A stretch of DNA of 64,000 bases, from contig VYZB01000120.1 of assembly GCA_013397455.1 (NCBI GenBank), forward strand, positions 1,399,461-1,463,460. Direction: 5' to 3'. Both the position numbers and the translations under genes were made by a program. Origin of the DNA: Crotophaga sulcirostris (taxonomy: Eukaryota; Chordata; Aves; Cuculiformes; Crotophagidae). The notes beneath the pieces were generated by a model. That model saw nothing but the letters and a program-made list of their open reading frames with translations. It had not been told where the DNA came from and searched no databases. Each line of letters opens with the position of its first letter. Position 1 is the first letter of the stretch. Shown piece after piece: positions 24,901 to 38,720 of the stretch.

Positions 24901-27832
24901 GCTTCAATTATTTGTGGACATTTAAAAAGTTATTATCTAATTCATTATGCAGAGAGACAGTTGTGAGCACAGTAAATTAGCTGGATGATAGGTGGACTGT
25001 ACATGCTCTGAATAAAAGTAATTACAGGTTTATTTTCTCTGACAGGGATTTATTCAGTCAAAGCACAAATAAATGATGAAAATATGTGTAAGCAAACAAT
25101 TAGTGCAACATTGCCTCATTTCTGGAGACATTTTGCATTTGTTTGTGTTTGAAACCTGGCTGCTTCAGACACAAGAGTCCATGAGAAGGAGACACAACAG
25201 CTGACAGGAACAGAGAAGCAGAGGGCTCCTATAGCCCTACCTCTGTCCAAACACCTACAAGAGCCCAGGTTGAAATGCAGAGATGAAAGATTGGGTAAAC
25301 CCAGTGAGACACCTTATTCCTGACTTATTAAGCAGCATGAATGTGCAAGGGCAAACCATGAGCGGGTAAACTAGTGTGCTTCATGGAAGACAGACTCCTT
25401 CAGTTTAATTTTTTGGATAAAAACTTTAAAATACGGAAATATGTGCAAAATACAATCATATGACTCTTATTGGGATAAACTGGGATGATTATGTACAATA
25501 TTTTGGCTGATGTTTGATTTCTTCTTTTTCAATAACCAGATATCTCTTCTCTTCAGACAATCAAAGCTTTGAAGGCTCTTTCGAGCCACTAATTCCATAA
25601 CTTTCTTTTTCCCTTGTATTTCCTCTGGTTTTGAAGTCTGTAAGACACTACTGAACTCTTGAATCTATTTTTTTCCTCAAATTTTCAGTAAATTGAAATA
25701 CTGATTTCTGTGTCTGAAATAACCATTGCTTAATCTATAGACTGTTGGCCAAATTTCCTCTTACTCTTCCCAGTTGTGACCTCAGAATTGTCATGCATGT
25801 GGTTGGTCATGAAGCACAGGAATAAATGGTCAGTGTAAACTGGTTTTGGCTAAAATGTCCACACTCTGGAAGACTTGGCATCGCACTCTGCCAGCACATT
25901 ATGGTGTAGCATAGATCTTGGTGGTTTGAGAACAGTTGTGTCAGGTTTTCCTTCCCCTTTTGACATTTTACTTTAATTTGCGTATGTGGATAAAAGCCTC
26001 CCTCTTGGGAATTTGACACTGGAAAAGGGAATATTTATCTAAGAGAGAAAACATATAACTGTTACAGGCATTGAAACACAGATTTTTTTCCCAAGTTCCC
26101 TCTTAAATATTAGCCTCTCCTATTTCCAACCTATTTTTTAGGATGAAAATGGTAGTGTTAGCACATTCAAAATATCTTCAGTTTAACATACTACCTTTTG
26201 ACTTCTGCTGATAATTACCTCCTCTCACAGGACTTCTAGGGCAAAATCTGTTTCACTTGCTGCCAGCCAGTGTTAAATATCTGATTTATATCATGCTAAG
26301 ACAGCTGTCTGTGACACGTAGAAGGAATCCATCTCTGAAGGTGTGCTCCAGTTGAGCTCTATGCAGTTATGCACACATGCAACCACTGCCCCACTCCTGA
26401 TATCAATGAGGGTAGACCAAATGCAACTCAACAAATGACAGTCATCACATTGAGTACTTCACTACTTGCACCTGGTAGATATTCCTTTCTTTTCAGCAGT
26501 TGGTGAACAAGTCAATCAGTCATAGTCTTTGATGACCAGCTGGTAAAGACATTTTCCCCAGAAGACGTGCATTATATTACTGGAAAAATTACTTTGTTGC
26601 ATCACTTCTTTTACAAAATGCTGACTTTTAAAAGATGGTTATCTCTTTAGTATTTAAAAAGTTAAGTGCTACTTATCCTGTTTCACTGTTGTGCTGAGTT
26701 CTTCAGCTTCGTAATTGTGGCTGCATATCATTCAAAATATATGATGATCCAATTAATTTTCAAAATTTGGGTTTTTTTGGAGTTTTTGCCAAGACCTGTT
26801 CATTGCTGTCACTTAGCAGAGGACATTACAATGTGCATGGTGTGTGCACGGTAAGCATGGGGTTTTTTGATCCCTTCTGCTTCTGGTAAGAACCAATAAC
26901 ATTGAGGGATTTCATTGAGAAATGCAGTGGTGGGTTGCCTGAGCTGAGAGGTTGGTAAGTGATAGCAATTTTGCCCATAAATTGTAAGCTCAGACACCAA
27001 GAGTTTTAGAAGCAGGGGATGGAAATTGGGCTTTTAAACGTGTATCTAGCTTCCAGTAGAAGGTGGCTGACTTCTTGCAGAGCACAAACTTGCAAGGATT
27101 TCAATCACCACAGTGCAGGTATTACAGGAGTGCAATCAATGTATATGAACTGCTGTAAAATCTAATAGTGTTCCATAAATCCGTGAAAAAAAATGCTAAC
27201 ATTTCTCAGCTGTTGACATGGTCATATAGACTGGTAATTAAATGATGGGGAAAAAAATAGAAATGAACGTCAAGTTTGGAAATACTGCAAGGAGGAATGT
27301 ATAGTGGGTGCTACTTTGATCAATGTTATTGGATGCAGTGTTATCTAGTGTAATACACTATGATTAAATATCTTAAAAGATACCAAGTGCACTAATTAAT
27401 TGTAATGATGACACTAAGTTGGAAGATGACAAGTAACTGCATGAAAATGATATAAAGGTACTTAGAGAATTTAGAAAAAAAATCATAGAAAATTGTATGG
27501 AAACACATGAGAAAAATACAATCTGAAACAAGTATTTTATAGCATGGAAACATTTTAGGACTCAGAAATATGGAATAATATGGGAAGTGCTTTCTACATA
27601 TACTCTGAGGGAAAAAAGGGAAATTTGTCACTTCACACCCAGAAGTATCCCTTTGTATGGTATGACTTTGCTGACTTAAGCGTATTAAAGTCTGAATTAA
27701 TGACAATGTCTAGGGCTAAGAGAAAGTACTAATAAGCTGGAGAGAGGAGAAGCAAAATGTTGAGAGGACAGAAGTAAATCTATGAAGCTGGGCTGTATTA
27801 ACTCTTGCTTTTTGAGCCCTGAAGACGGTGGA
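21991..27832. other. Intron with one homopolymer junction; otherwise nothing recognised
   Basis: About 5.8 kb. A near-perfect 15-16 bp duplication of CTTCTGGCACAAAA lies at about 22730-22758. AT-rich, even-composition text at 24890-25140 is a candidate for conserved non-coding DNA but is unproven. Open frames are at most about 109 codons and unrecognised. Confidence 0.5.
24587..24606. repeat. C12-T8 homopolymer junction
   Basis: Twelve C residues (24587-24598) run directly into eight T residues (24599-24606). The length is likely to vary and to be error-prone in sequencing. Confidence 0.95.
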
Positions 27833-28310
27833 AGTCAACTACAACAGGTTGCCAATGTCCATGTCCAATTGGGTTCTGAATACCTCTGAGAATGGAGACT
27901 CCACAACCTTTCTGGGCAATTTGTGACAGTGCTCCGTGACCATCACGGTGAAAAAGTTTTTTCTTATATTCAGTGGGAATCTCCTGTGTTTCTGTTTGTG
28001 TCCATTGTCTCGGGTCCAGTCACTGGGCACCACTGAGAAGAGTCAGGCTACGTCCCCTTTGCACTCTCCCTTCCTGTATTTTAACACATTGGTAAGACCC
28101 TCCTGAGCCTTCTCTGTTCCAAGCCAAATAGTTCCAGCTCTCTTAGCTTTTCGTCATATGTCCAGTGCCCCAGTCCTTTAATCATTCTAGTGACCCTTCA
28201 CAGGACTTGCTCCAGTATGCCCATGTCTTATAGTGGGGTGCCGTTCCAGGTGTGGTCTCGCCAGATGGTGTTCTACCAGCACAGAGTAGAGGGGAAGAAT
28301 CACCTCCACT
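27833..28310 (-). mobile_element. CR1 LINE fragment, end of ORF2 plus 3' UTR, sense on minus strand
   Basis: About 480 bp match the avian CR1 3' region read backwards. Plus-strand landmarks are AACAGGTTGCCAATGTCCAT, then AATGGAGACTCCACAACCTT, then CACTGGGCACCACTGAGAAG, and finally ACAGAGTAGAGGGGAAGAAT. The right end, translated on the minus strand, gives a piece like LPLYSVLV, the C-terminal part of CR1 ORF2. The extreme 3' end is not present, so this copy is truncated on both sides. It is clearly diverged and inactive. Confidence 0.88.
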
Positions 28311-30571
28311 AATGTCAGTGGTTGTACGATAGGGTTCCCTTAAAGATGATTAAATTTAAAACAATGTCATTTAAAGAATACAAAAAAAGAAGGGAAAGAT
28401 AAGAATTAGGGAAAAGTAAATGGCTAAACAGTAAGGAAAGATGTGAAAAGAATAAAACCCTTGTAAATTAAGCAAAAGAACAAATACTTGGATGTTGGAG
28501 GCACTATATTCACTGAGAAATTATGGTAACTGTACCAACCTAAGTTACTTGGAGTTGTATTAAGCGTAGTCACACCCAAGCACTGGGAACAAACACCGGC
28601 ACTGGCAGAGGGAAAAACAATGCTAGAAAATGCAATATGGCTCTTCCATTTTTAACTTCTAGGAACATGTGCTGCTTCTTTTCTGAACGCTAGCAGGTGT
28701 CAGCGCCCTGCAGACTGGCTTCTCAGTGGAGAAGAAATCAGAATGGATATACTCTAAAGACAAATTGAGTAATTTACATTTAGACATTCATCCTGAAGCA
28801 GAGATTGTCATAAATAACACTCAGGTAAACACTTCTTTCAAGACACTCGGCCAAAACTCCAGTGCTCTGTTCCCAGGGAGCAACTTCAATCAAAGATAGC
28901 GTCCGAAAGCAAACTCTCTGGCCTCCCACACTGCGATGCCCTCATCAGAAAGGTGTATTAAAATGTCAGCAGGAAAGAGATGCCAATCTCTGCATTTCCT
29001 AGCGCACATGACATTTTGAAGGCAGTGCCACCTGGTGACACCTGCCAAACAACACTCTGCTGCTCAGCAGAGCATACGCTGCCTGAGAAATACCTCAAAG
29101 GAGGATACGAAACTGAATGAAACCAAAAGAAAACCAAAGAGGACTTTTTTCTGTATTTCATTTTATAATTCCTTGTCAAGTTTCCACATGCAAAAATCTT
29201 TTCTTTTTTTCTGAATAGTGGTGAGAGCAGGCAATGGGTTTAATCACTGGCATCAGTTCCTGCCTGCTGGCACTGTAATTTATCTCAGCAGAGTGCAGCT
29301 TTCCCCTATGATAAGCTGCCGTGCTACCACGAGTTACAAATCCTCTCGCTAACAGCAAGGCTGACCCATAACCAAGTATTTCCATGCTTGGTACAGAGTG
29401 GGTTTTGAAGCACAGTTAAGCCGATGCAAGAGTGATCACACAGCCTTTAAATGCTGCAAACAACCAAACACAGTCTGGAGCAGCATCTCTTCCTCACATG
29501 GCCAACACAACCATTTCGTGATGCTGGCCACTGTGAAAGCGAGCCTTTTGTGTCAGGAATGGACCCTGGACAAATTGGGGTTTGTGTAGAGGAGGTGGAG
29601 CAGCTCACTTATGGTTCAGATATTACTCTGTCAGAGGAAATCCCATCATCATTCATGGGTATTCATCCCTCTTTCTAAAACAGTTCTTTTCCTTTAGATT
29701 CAGTTCCACATCAAACTATAAACTGTAAGTATAACGGAGCCAAGAACCTGCAGGCTGAGAGGCAAGCCAAAGCAATACCTTCTCCATAAGCATCCCAAAT
29801 ACGGCACGGATGTTACACAAAGCAAAAAGCTATTGCTTTAAACTGTCATATCCTTTAGCTGCTGTAAAAGTAGTCTTTTATCTGTCCTCTGGATCTATTT
29901 TTACCTGCCTATTCCCAAGTATCAACATTCAGCTGGCACAGAGAAATCTGTTGCTGCTGAAGGTCTGTACAACTGAAATTCCCCTTAGGTCCTATGTATG
30001 CCATCCTCTCTGTCCACCAAATGATTGACATTAATTACTTCAATCACAGCATGGACACAAGCTCTGGTGAAAGGGATTAAAGCAGGAGCAAATGGAGGAA
30101 ATTTTCTGTGGGAGGAGACAACACCTCCAGACTCAACAGCAGCTTCTGGTGGTGCACTGTACGCTGCTAAAATCGATCCCCATGCAAGACCTATCTGGAT
30201 ACTTGTAGGCAACCAGCCATCACAGTGTTTCAAGCCCAAGGAAAGGACATGTCATCCCACCCAAGTAGGAATATACAATCATCCTTGCCTTTACGGGGAG
30301 AGATTAAGTAATCTCAGAGTCACACAAGGAGCCTGCGGGAGAGAAAAAATCTGCTTCCAGCTTCCCTGTGTCTCTGGTCACTCCCAAGACATCAAAATAT
30401 CCTTCTAAAACCAAACCATCAACTACTTACGGACAAGTCATTTCTACTTCATAATTTGTTGTCTGAAAAAGAGATGATAGGTGAGTGAATACTGAATATT
30501 CATACACAGTCTATTTTCCTTGCACTGGCATGTGCAAGACTGGCATGAAGTCAAAGAGGCAGGCTCCACCC
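28311..30571. other. Intron, no recognised feature
   Basis: About 2.3 kb. The stretch carries a 127-codon plus-strand frame at 30025-30408 that resembles no protein I know and is opposed by other frames. Nothing else was seen. Confidence 0.5.
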
Positions 30572-30822
30572 AGAATCACAGAAAGGTAGGGGTTGAAAGG
30601 GACCTCTGGAGATCATCTAGTCTAACCTCCCTGCTAAAGCAAGTTCACCTACAGCAGGTTGCACAGGAACGTGTCCAGGTGGATTTTGAATATCTCCAAA
30701 GAAGGAGACTCCATAGCCTCCAAGGGCAGCCTGATCCAACACTCTATCACACTCACAGTAAAGAAGTTTTTCCTCATGTTAAGGAACATTTACAAGCCCT
30801 GCCTCTTTGTATTTGTACCTAT
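30572..30822 (-). mobile_element. CR1 LINE 3' tail, sense on minus strand
   Basis: The plus strand reads AGAATCACAGAAAGGTAGGG and GAAAGGGACCTCTGGAGATC, then ACAGCAGGTTGCACAGGAAC, AGGAGACTCCATAGCCTCCA and CAGTAAAGAAGTTTTTCCTC. This is the standard order of an avian CR1 3' UTR read backwards, including its 3' terminus at the left end. About 250 bp remain and the 5' part is lost. It is in the same orientation as HS6ST3. Confidence 0.9.
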
Positions 30823-33550
30823 GACATCTGACACATTTACATGTCAAGTTTGAAATACAGAAGAAAATGTAACTTGACTAACCTGTTTCTCCCTGTCATT
30901 TAAAGACAAAATTGTAGAATAGAAACTTCCCAAATGCTTTAGGTCTGCTGGTTATTTTTCTCCATCTTCCAATTTGCAAATCAAAAGAGATTTATCATAA
31001 AAAGATTAAGAGCAGTATCTGAAAAACAGAACATCCAGTGCACATGCAAATAAAAACATCAGAAAAGAAAAATCTCTTGTTGTATTTCCCTTAGACTTCT
31101 GAGTGGGGATTTTTTTGAGAAACAAACGTTCATTGAATTGGATCTGGGAGGTGTTATTTTACGTATGTAACCATCTAGGTCCTGAAGATGAGGGTAAACC
31201 GATAGAAGCCAGAGTACTGCCATGAGAGGTTCAAAGATCCATCTTTTTGTTCCTCTTTAAAATGGGGAATTTTTTTTCCTATTTAAAGAGCTATTAAAAC
31301 AAAGAGACAGTGTCAACCCATGCTCTGGATCTAAATATTTTAAAAGGCAAGCAATAACACTGGAAATATCTGGATGCATATATTCCACCACAAGTCATTA
31401 TATTTTAATATTTTTGTGCCTGGCAAATCACTGAGTGCATCACTATCTATCCTGTGAGATAATTAAGTTTAAAAGTCATAACAAATGTAAAATAACACAT
31501 AATGAAACAATCCAAAAGCTATGCATTCACATTTTCCTTGGAATATTTTCTGATTACCCTCTTGCAAATTGTCATCTACCCAGTAGATAGTAAAATTGTT
31601 TGAATAATTTTAAGGAAAAAATCAAACACATTAACTTTTAATAATATTTTATGAGACTCATAATTCTTTAGGAGGTAATAGCCTCTTATCCTACTGTTAT
31701 TAGTCACTTGGACCCATCACACTGGTCTCCTGGTATTCAAGACAATCTATATTTTGAGTAATACTGGAAAAGGTAAGAGAAATCCCAAATTAATAGAGTC
31801 CTTTGTGCTTGTTAACGTTATCGCTAATAGAACCTTTAAAAAAAAATCAAACTGAACAAGGGAGCAAATTGAGAAGAGCCAAAAGATGACATAATTTGCA
31901 GGAGACAACACTGTGATGGGACTGGTACAAGGATTTAATTATTATCTTGAATAATCACTGCGCTAATGATAGTTGTCTGAAGCAACACTAGACACTGAAA
32001 CTCCCTACTGTCAAGGCCAGCAGCGAGAGGCAGGAAGACAGTAAATCCCTTTTCACCTTGATGGAGTGCAAAAAATCTCATGTTAATGGTAGCAGCCCAC
32101 AACTCACCAAGCCCACCATCCCAGGCTGTGGGAGGTACTCCGTACCTCACAGAAGACCGCTGTATTTTCCTGCGTTCTTGTCATCGGCACTGTTCGCAGT
32201 CATGTTTATCAATTTAATACCTTGGCTAATTTCACCCCAGAATAATGTTTGTTTACATAAATCTATTCTCCGTGATAAAATAGCTAATGCTTGAGCATTT
32301 CAAATGTTATCCTATTAATGGAAGACAGGATGGTGAGAGCAGACGTCCTATAGAAAATTACTGCACTCTCCAATTGCCTGCGTTAGTCCTGCCTGTCGGT
32401 AAGTGGTGATTAACACCCTGCTGGCTGCAGCTGTACTTCTCAATATAGCTTCTCTGAGTAGGAGGATGCACAGAGAGTACCTCATTACTATGTCTTTAAA
32501 GCTGTAAAGCAAGGAATAATGCAAAATAAATCCTTTAAACTAAAGGTCATAGACCAGAATATATCGGCACGAACACCTGCTTGCACTTTTTTTCCTGATA
32601 AAATCACAAAGATAAGTGATTTATCTGTTTTTATTCCATTCCCTTTCATTGCAGGTATGCAGAGGCCACACAACTGGATGTTAATAATTCTCAGCCACAG
32701 TGGTATGTTTTTATATAATGCCAGAAGAAAAGCTTAGGAGCTTAGCTAACAGGCTGCTTTGCTGGCTGAGACAGTAGAGCTGGCATTGATTATTTCCCCT
32801 CCTTGCCCCAAGCTTTTTGTTCAGTGGGGAGAAAAAACAGCCATCCTGTTCCCTCCATGCTTCCAACACTGAAAAGTCTGTTCCGAATCAAGCCCCTTTT
32901 GCATGCACCTTTAATCTGTAAATTGACAGGTAAAATCTGGCTGTATTGCCAAGCTATAAAACAATAATCGCAGACTTATATGAGAGAAAATTATTGCCTG
33001 ACAATGCAAAGAACTCTGCGTGGTCACCACCTCAATAGATTTTGGTCTCCTTGCGGATAATGCTTCTGACCAGGGAGGAGGTTGGTGGTTCCCCTCATTG
33101 TCCACCTCTTGGGGTCTCTCATGGAAATTCAGAGGCCGTAGAGTTACACAGCCAAGTGCAGATGACACTGGTGCATGTAAAACCTAGCAGTGCTCTGGTG
33201 TGGTCCCATCAATGTCCTTTCTAGCTGGAGATAAACCTTTTGCCTTTTTCTGGAGACAGCACTACCCTGAGCCCCTGAATACTTCTGGGTGCTGCAGGAG
33301 TCCAGGCCCAGCATATTGCTGGGGGGAGCGCACTGCCTGGCTGACAGCAGGCACCTGATCCTGTTCCAAAGGATCCAGCACCTCTTCGAAAACCTAGTCT
33401 CAAAGTAAGTGAACATACCTAAAAACACCCATAAATGATCCAAGCACAGTCTTGTTGCTCTACTGCCTGCTGTGGGCATGCTGGAATAGATGCAACTTCC
33501 ATCACTTCGTCTGCCACAGAGGTGAAAGTCAGTCTTGGGTAGACAATGAC

Positions 33551-33593
33551 AAAGAAAAATAAAATAATAATAAAAAAAGAAGAAGAAAGAAAA
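33551..33593. repeat. A-rich simple sequence (AAAT/AAG motifs)
   Basis: About 43 bases of almost pure purine and AT text with AAT and AAG units. It is not the tail of a recognised retroelement. Confidence 0.8.
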
Positions 33594-36500
33594 CCCGACT
33601 GTTGCTAGTGAAAGAAGAACAGGCTGATTCAGAAGTACTTGGAGGTGAAAGATTTTTACACAACTGAGTCACTGCAAAGCAAAGCAAAGTGATCACATCT
33701 CCTGCTGCAGTAGGAACTGAGCACAGCACCCCTCCAGATCACAAACGCCTCATAGGAGACTCATGTAGACTGAGTTGTCCCCAGAAGACACCACCTCTCA
33801 CTGTGCAGAATTATCCTCCCAGGTGCAGGGTTCACCCACATCCAATTTGGCCAAGCCACCTGCTAAGATCCCTGCCAGGGGGAGAACCAGGAAAACAGCC
33901 ATCTCATTCTTCAGTGATTGAAAAAAACAGTATGATGGAGACTGAACAACAGCTCTGAGAGCTCTACAGAGCTGCAAGATGATTTATTAAGTCCAGGTTA
34001 GTGTACCTCAATATTTAGAAGTTGAGGGCAGATTTGCCACTCAAGCAAAAAGATGACAATGATACTAGGCCTGACAGGCTCTGTGATGAACCAGCATCTC
34101 CCTTCTAACCTAAACCACTTAGTAGTATTATCGTAATTTCAGAAATTACCATGTTTTTTATCAAATTCACAAACCATTTCTGAAGACATAATCTGTGCCT
34201 TCTGTTTGTTTCTGAACTGGTTTGTTCAGAAAGCAGGCACAAGGGGTCCTGCTGGGACAAGGGGATATTCTTTGTCAGCTCTTGGGCTGAAAACTTCCAC
34301 TGAGGTGAAAGATCTCCTTCGCTTAGAGAAGGAAAATACCTTCTGCCAGACCTCTGAAAGACTGGCTCCTGCCATCTCCCAAAGTGCTGTTGGTGCTGTA
34401 AGAGCCATATTCAAGACCAAGGTATAAGCTGAAAGAAAATAGGCAGGACTCTCAAGAATTCAAACCGCAGTGGAGTTTTGAATCCGCATGTCAGACACCA
34501 CTCCTTAATTCAGTAGGTTCAGGTCCTGGGACACCTGAGTAGCTGCAGAAGCCAAGGGCATCAAGTATCACTGGAGATTGGGAAATAACTCTCTACTGCC
34601 CACACAGCCTATTGGCCCTCCCAGTGTGCGCTGCCTCTAATCCAGGTCAATGCAGGTCTTCTGTAGATAAGGAGCTCTGCTTTCCCCTTGTGTGAAACTG
34701 GGCAGTCTGGAGAAGACACAAGATAAAAAAGTTCAAGGATATGATGGAACCACCACTTAGGTGTGTATTCTGCCCTGGCAAGCCACTCAGTGTGTAGCGT
34801 GATTCAGCTTTCTGAATTGACATTTAATATTTGCATTTCCCTCTAATGCACACAGGATTATGCCTGGATACCTGACAAGTCACCTTGCACTCTGTAATCA
34901 CAACTGCCTGTTAGGATAATTAAACTGTCACCTAACGGGGAAAGCTTATGAGGGCAGGGGGCCAACCTGATGTAAGAGCCAAACCTGGGCTACTGAACAT
35001 TTTATTTACCTACTTACTTATTTTGTCAGCGATAAGAACAGTCATGAAACACGTGCCAAACTGCAAAAATTTAGCACAGCTTTTCCTCAATGTGTTATTT
35101 ATGCATAGAAACACAGGAAAAGTCATAATTAAAAGAACTGATCACATCTAGACAACTATAAGAAACAGAATATTTTTGCTTTTAAATACTTGGGAGACAC
35201 TCAGACAATCTGGTTATGTCAGAAGGTTTGAGATTAGATCGATAATGCAAATATGTTAAACTTGCCCACCTGGAGAGATGCAGTACAGGTAAGATTAATA
35301 AACATGTCACCATAAAAAGCTTATGTACTAGAGTCTGCAGATTTGCAGCTCAAATTGTTGAGGAATTCTTGGGAAAAAAAGTCCCTATTGAACAAAAATG
35401 TGAGATAAGTTCAGAAGAGAGAGTCCTGACCGTAGCAGTCCTTTTTTACACTCAGAAACTATTTGGGGGGGAACACTGGAGATACCAAGTGGGTGTTCCC
35501 AGGAAACTGAGTTTACCTTTTCAGAAAACCTCTGTCACCTGTAATGCAGCAATCGGAAGGAAAAAGTGAAATACGTATTCTTTTGCATGTGTTTTGGCTG
35601 AAATGGTTTATAGAAAAAGCCGAGGCAGCACCAAACTCCTTCCTCCAAAAAAAAGCAGCACAGCAAGAGGGCAAAACAGGCTGGGAAGTCACCCTGTGCT
35701 ACTACCGATGGCCAAGGCAGTTAGAAGGTCGCAAACTTATTTCCATCCAAGACAACTGGAGGAACATCAGAGCAATCAGTCACTGATCAATGCAATCCCC
35801 TTCAAAGCCTCCCTGGCCATATTATGGACCTGTCTTGCCGTTCCTGTGTCAGAAACAGGCTTGCCCCTAAGCCAGGGTCTATGCTGGGGAGGGATGTCAG
35901 TCCTTCCCCTGCCCAGGTGAAGTTGTGATGACCAAGAGCAGTGAAGGCAGCCATGTTCCTCCACCCCACATGCCATTGCTGAGGTGGCAACAGACCAGGC
36001 TGCCAAGCACCAGGGCAGACAACCAAAAAGAGAAAGACACCATAATCCCTATCTCTCAGATGTAGTTTTTAAGAACGGTTGGAAGTACATGCCAAGGGCC
36101 TCACAGTCAAACTTGAGTGCTTTCTTCCATGGCTGAATTCATGCCTCATTGACTCATTGTTAAGGTAATCCTATACGGTAACCACAGCCAGTGAGGAACC
36201 AGCACCGCAGCAATGCCACTCCAACCTAAACCACGCTGCTGCAGACTGTGTGGAGATCCTTACATGTGCTTAATATATATTAATGTGTAACGTCTTTGAT
36301 GCCCTGAAAAATGAGGATGCCTTATTACATTAAAGGCATGGTTTGCCATGAGCCACCAAAAGTCATTATGGAGATTATTCCTCACCTGAAGATGAGCCGA
36401 ATCACTTAAATCACTCGTGAAGCATGGCATAATTGCTGCTTTTCTTGGCAATGAGAAAAATGTTTAATTAACCATGTACTTTTTTAATTTTTAAAGCAAT

Positions 36501-38623
36501 TAATGAAATGAATGTAATGATTTTTTTAAAAAAATAAAGATTATGGGTTTTTTCTTAAGATCTATGATTACATTTTTAAATTAAAAGAGGGAAAGGCATA
36601 CAATTTTTGAGTACTTCTGTGATTTCACTTAGACCCCATAATAATTTATGACAATATAATGTTATCTCGGAGCATGAATATAGATTGTCCAAAACAGTTA
36701 TAACATTTAAGTCTTCCCGATACTTTCAGTCATTAGCTATAACTCAACAATATGCTCCTGGGAGTCCCCACCTAGTTACCTTTCATCGGTAAGAAAAGTT
36801 TTATTTTTCTCACTAAATGCATTTTCTCGTGAAAGAGTATGTCTCAATGCAAAATATGTACAAATAAATGCATCTGTGTAATTTGTGGTGCCTTGTTGAC
36901 ATATTGGAATGTAGACTACAAAAGCTAAGAAAAAAATCCGACATTTTTTTCTTAAAAAGAGGTACCTCCAGAATACATGCACAGATAGTTTTCTCCATAT
37001 GCACAGCACTCAACTAAAAGATTTTCAGAAACAGCCTCATTTGATGTCATGGCAAGAAACAACATAAAACATATTGGTTATCGAACTGCTGGCATGAATT
37101 TTTACTGCCTATAAAGAAGCATTAAATTGCAGCATGTGAGCTACCCAGCTGCCTTAACAAGAAAAAGTGCATATGATCACATTATTTTAATTCTGCAATA
37201 TGGATTCTTCATGAAGCCATTCTGCACAGTCTTTATTTATCCGTGTCATACGAAACACAAAACTTTCCCTGGTAAAAGGAAAGCACTGTTCAGAAATAAT
37301 TACGGTTCACCAAGTTTAAAATATCCTTTAATCAGATTTTATTTAAATGTGCTACATTTTAAAATAGATGCCTATAATATGTTTGACAAATTTTGTGTTG
37401 TGTCTAGCACTGGGTTCTGTTCTTGCTTGGGATTGACTTCAGTAACAAACCCATTGCCTTCTTACCAGGAAAACATCTGTCAGCATGATATAGGGATCAG
37501 GCCTGATCAATCCAGGCGATCAATACAGCTGTAATCCTAATGTTTGTTTTGCAGCATGTCCTGCCTATATGAGAACAAATACAAACAGAAAGTAACTCCA
37601 AGCAATTAGTTGTATAGAAGGGGCAAGCTGCTTTCCTACTACTTTCTAACTGCATTTCAGAAGCTTTACTCGGCCACCAGAGCAGACTAATCAGTTCCAC
37701 CAGAGATGTAAGGAAAAAAAAAAAAAGCTGCTGTGCAAGTGAAGTTCAGCTTCTGGTGAAGAGCCTGAAGGGAGAGGGAAGCACTCGGTAGTGGCTCAGT
37801 GCTGTGTAATTTATCACCCTACAGCCACAGGCTATGACGTATGGTGCTTTCAGTGAAGTACCTGAAGGCAGCTTGGTAGGGCTCTATGAAGATCAATGAT
37901 ACTCCAAAGAATACCATCAAAAGACACATTCATCTTCCCCTAATCAATAATGGCCTTAAAATGATCTCTGTGACACACTATTCTTACAAGCATTGCTGCT
38001 GGGCTTGTTCAGCTCACTTGTCATCCTCTGGCTCAAGTCTTATTACCAGCAACTACTCCACATACTCCCCTTGGTTGAGGAATTTGGCTTCCCCTGAAAC
38101 TTAAAAGACGTAACAAGGAAATACAAAAGTAGCATCAAGTTCAACGAAGACAGGGAATCACCTTCAGTCTCTTCAATGGCCTCTGATACAAATGGTGCAT
38201 GGGGTAAGTGACTTTTTTTTTATTTCTTTCACCAGACTAAAACAGTCTACTCTCTTTCCTCTGCGTGGAAAGCCGAGGGACAACCCCTGATGTGTGTATA
38301 TACTAAAGCAGCGTTTTGAGGGTGCCAGAGTCCCATACATTTCCTAATCAGCCTCATAAGTGTCCAACCACCTGCTAGTGGCCTGTGTCCTTGCAGTTCA
38401 GAGGTTGTCAGGGTTCTTGCTAGTGAGCTCCCTACAGTCTCCTGGATTGCAACATGAAAGGTCTCTATGATCAGGGAAACTCAGAGAATGGCAATACTTG
38501 CTGGAGGACCCTCCTCACTTTTTGGGTAAGTAGATACGCAATTCCTCCTCCCACATATAGGCATCACTGAGACAGAGATGATGCCTGTGGGTCCCCTGTG
38601 GGCAAGGGAGCTAACACGAGTGC

Positions 38624-38720
38624 TATTTTTATTATTTCATTATTATTGTTATTTATAATTTTATTATTATTTTATTTATTAGTTTTTATTATTTTATTTA
38701 TTATTTATACTAAATAAATC
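38624..38720. repeat. (TTA/TTTA)n AT-rich low-complexity tract
   Basis: About 97 bases made almost only of T and A in TTA, TTTA and TTATTT units, with a few single G or C bases. It is an imperfect, probably old microsatellite. Confidence 0.9.

Noticed and set aside
30025..30408. 127-codon plus-strand open frame
   Set aside because: Protein unfamiliar, opposed by an 84-codon frame on the other strand, no supporting context.
33411..33426. TTTTTAG|GTATGT recursive-splice-like motif on the minus strand
   Set aside because: The donor half GTATGT is weaker than GTRAGT and such matches are common by chance; kept out of the findings.
37127..37534. 135-codon plus-strand open frame
   Set aside because: AT-rich, no domain, no splice or codon signals, inside the HS6ST3 intron; most likely chance.
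37714..37726. A13 run as a possible processed-pseudogene tail
   Set aside because: No coding remnant, poly(A) signal or target-site duplication next to it.
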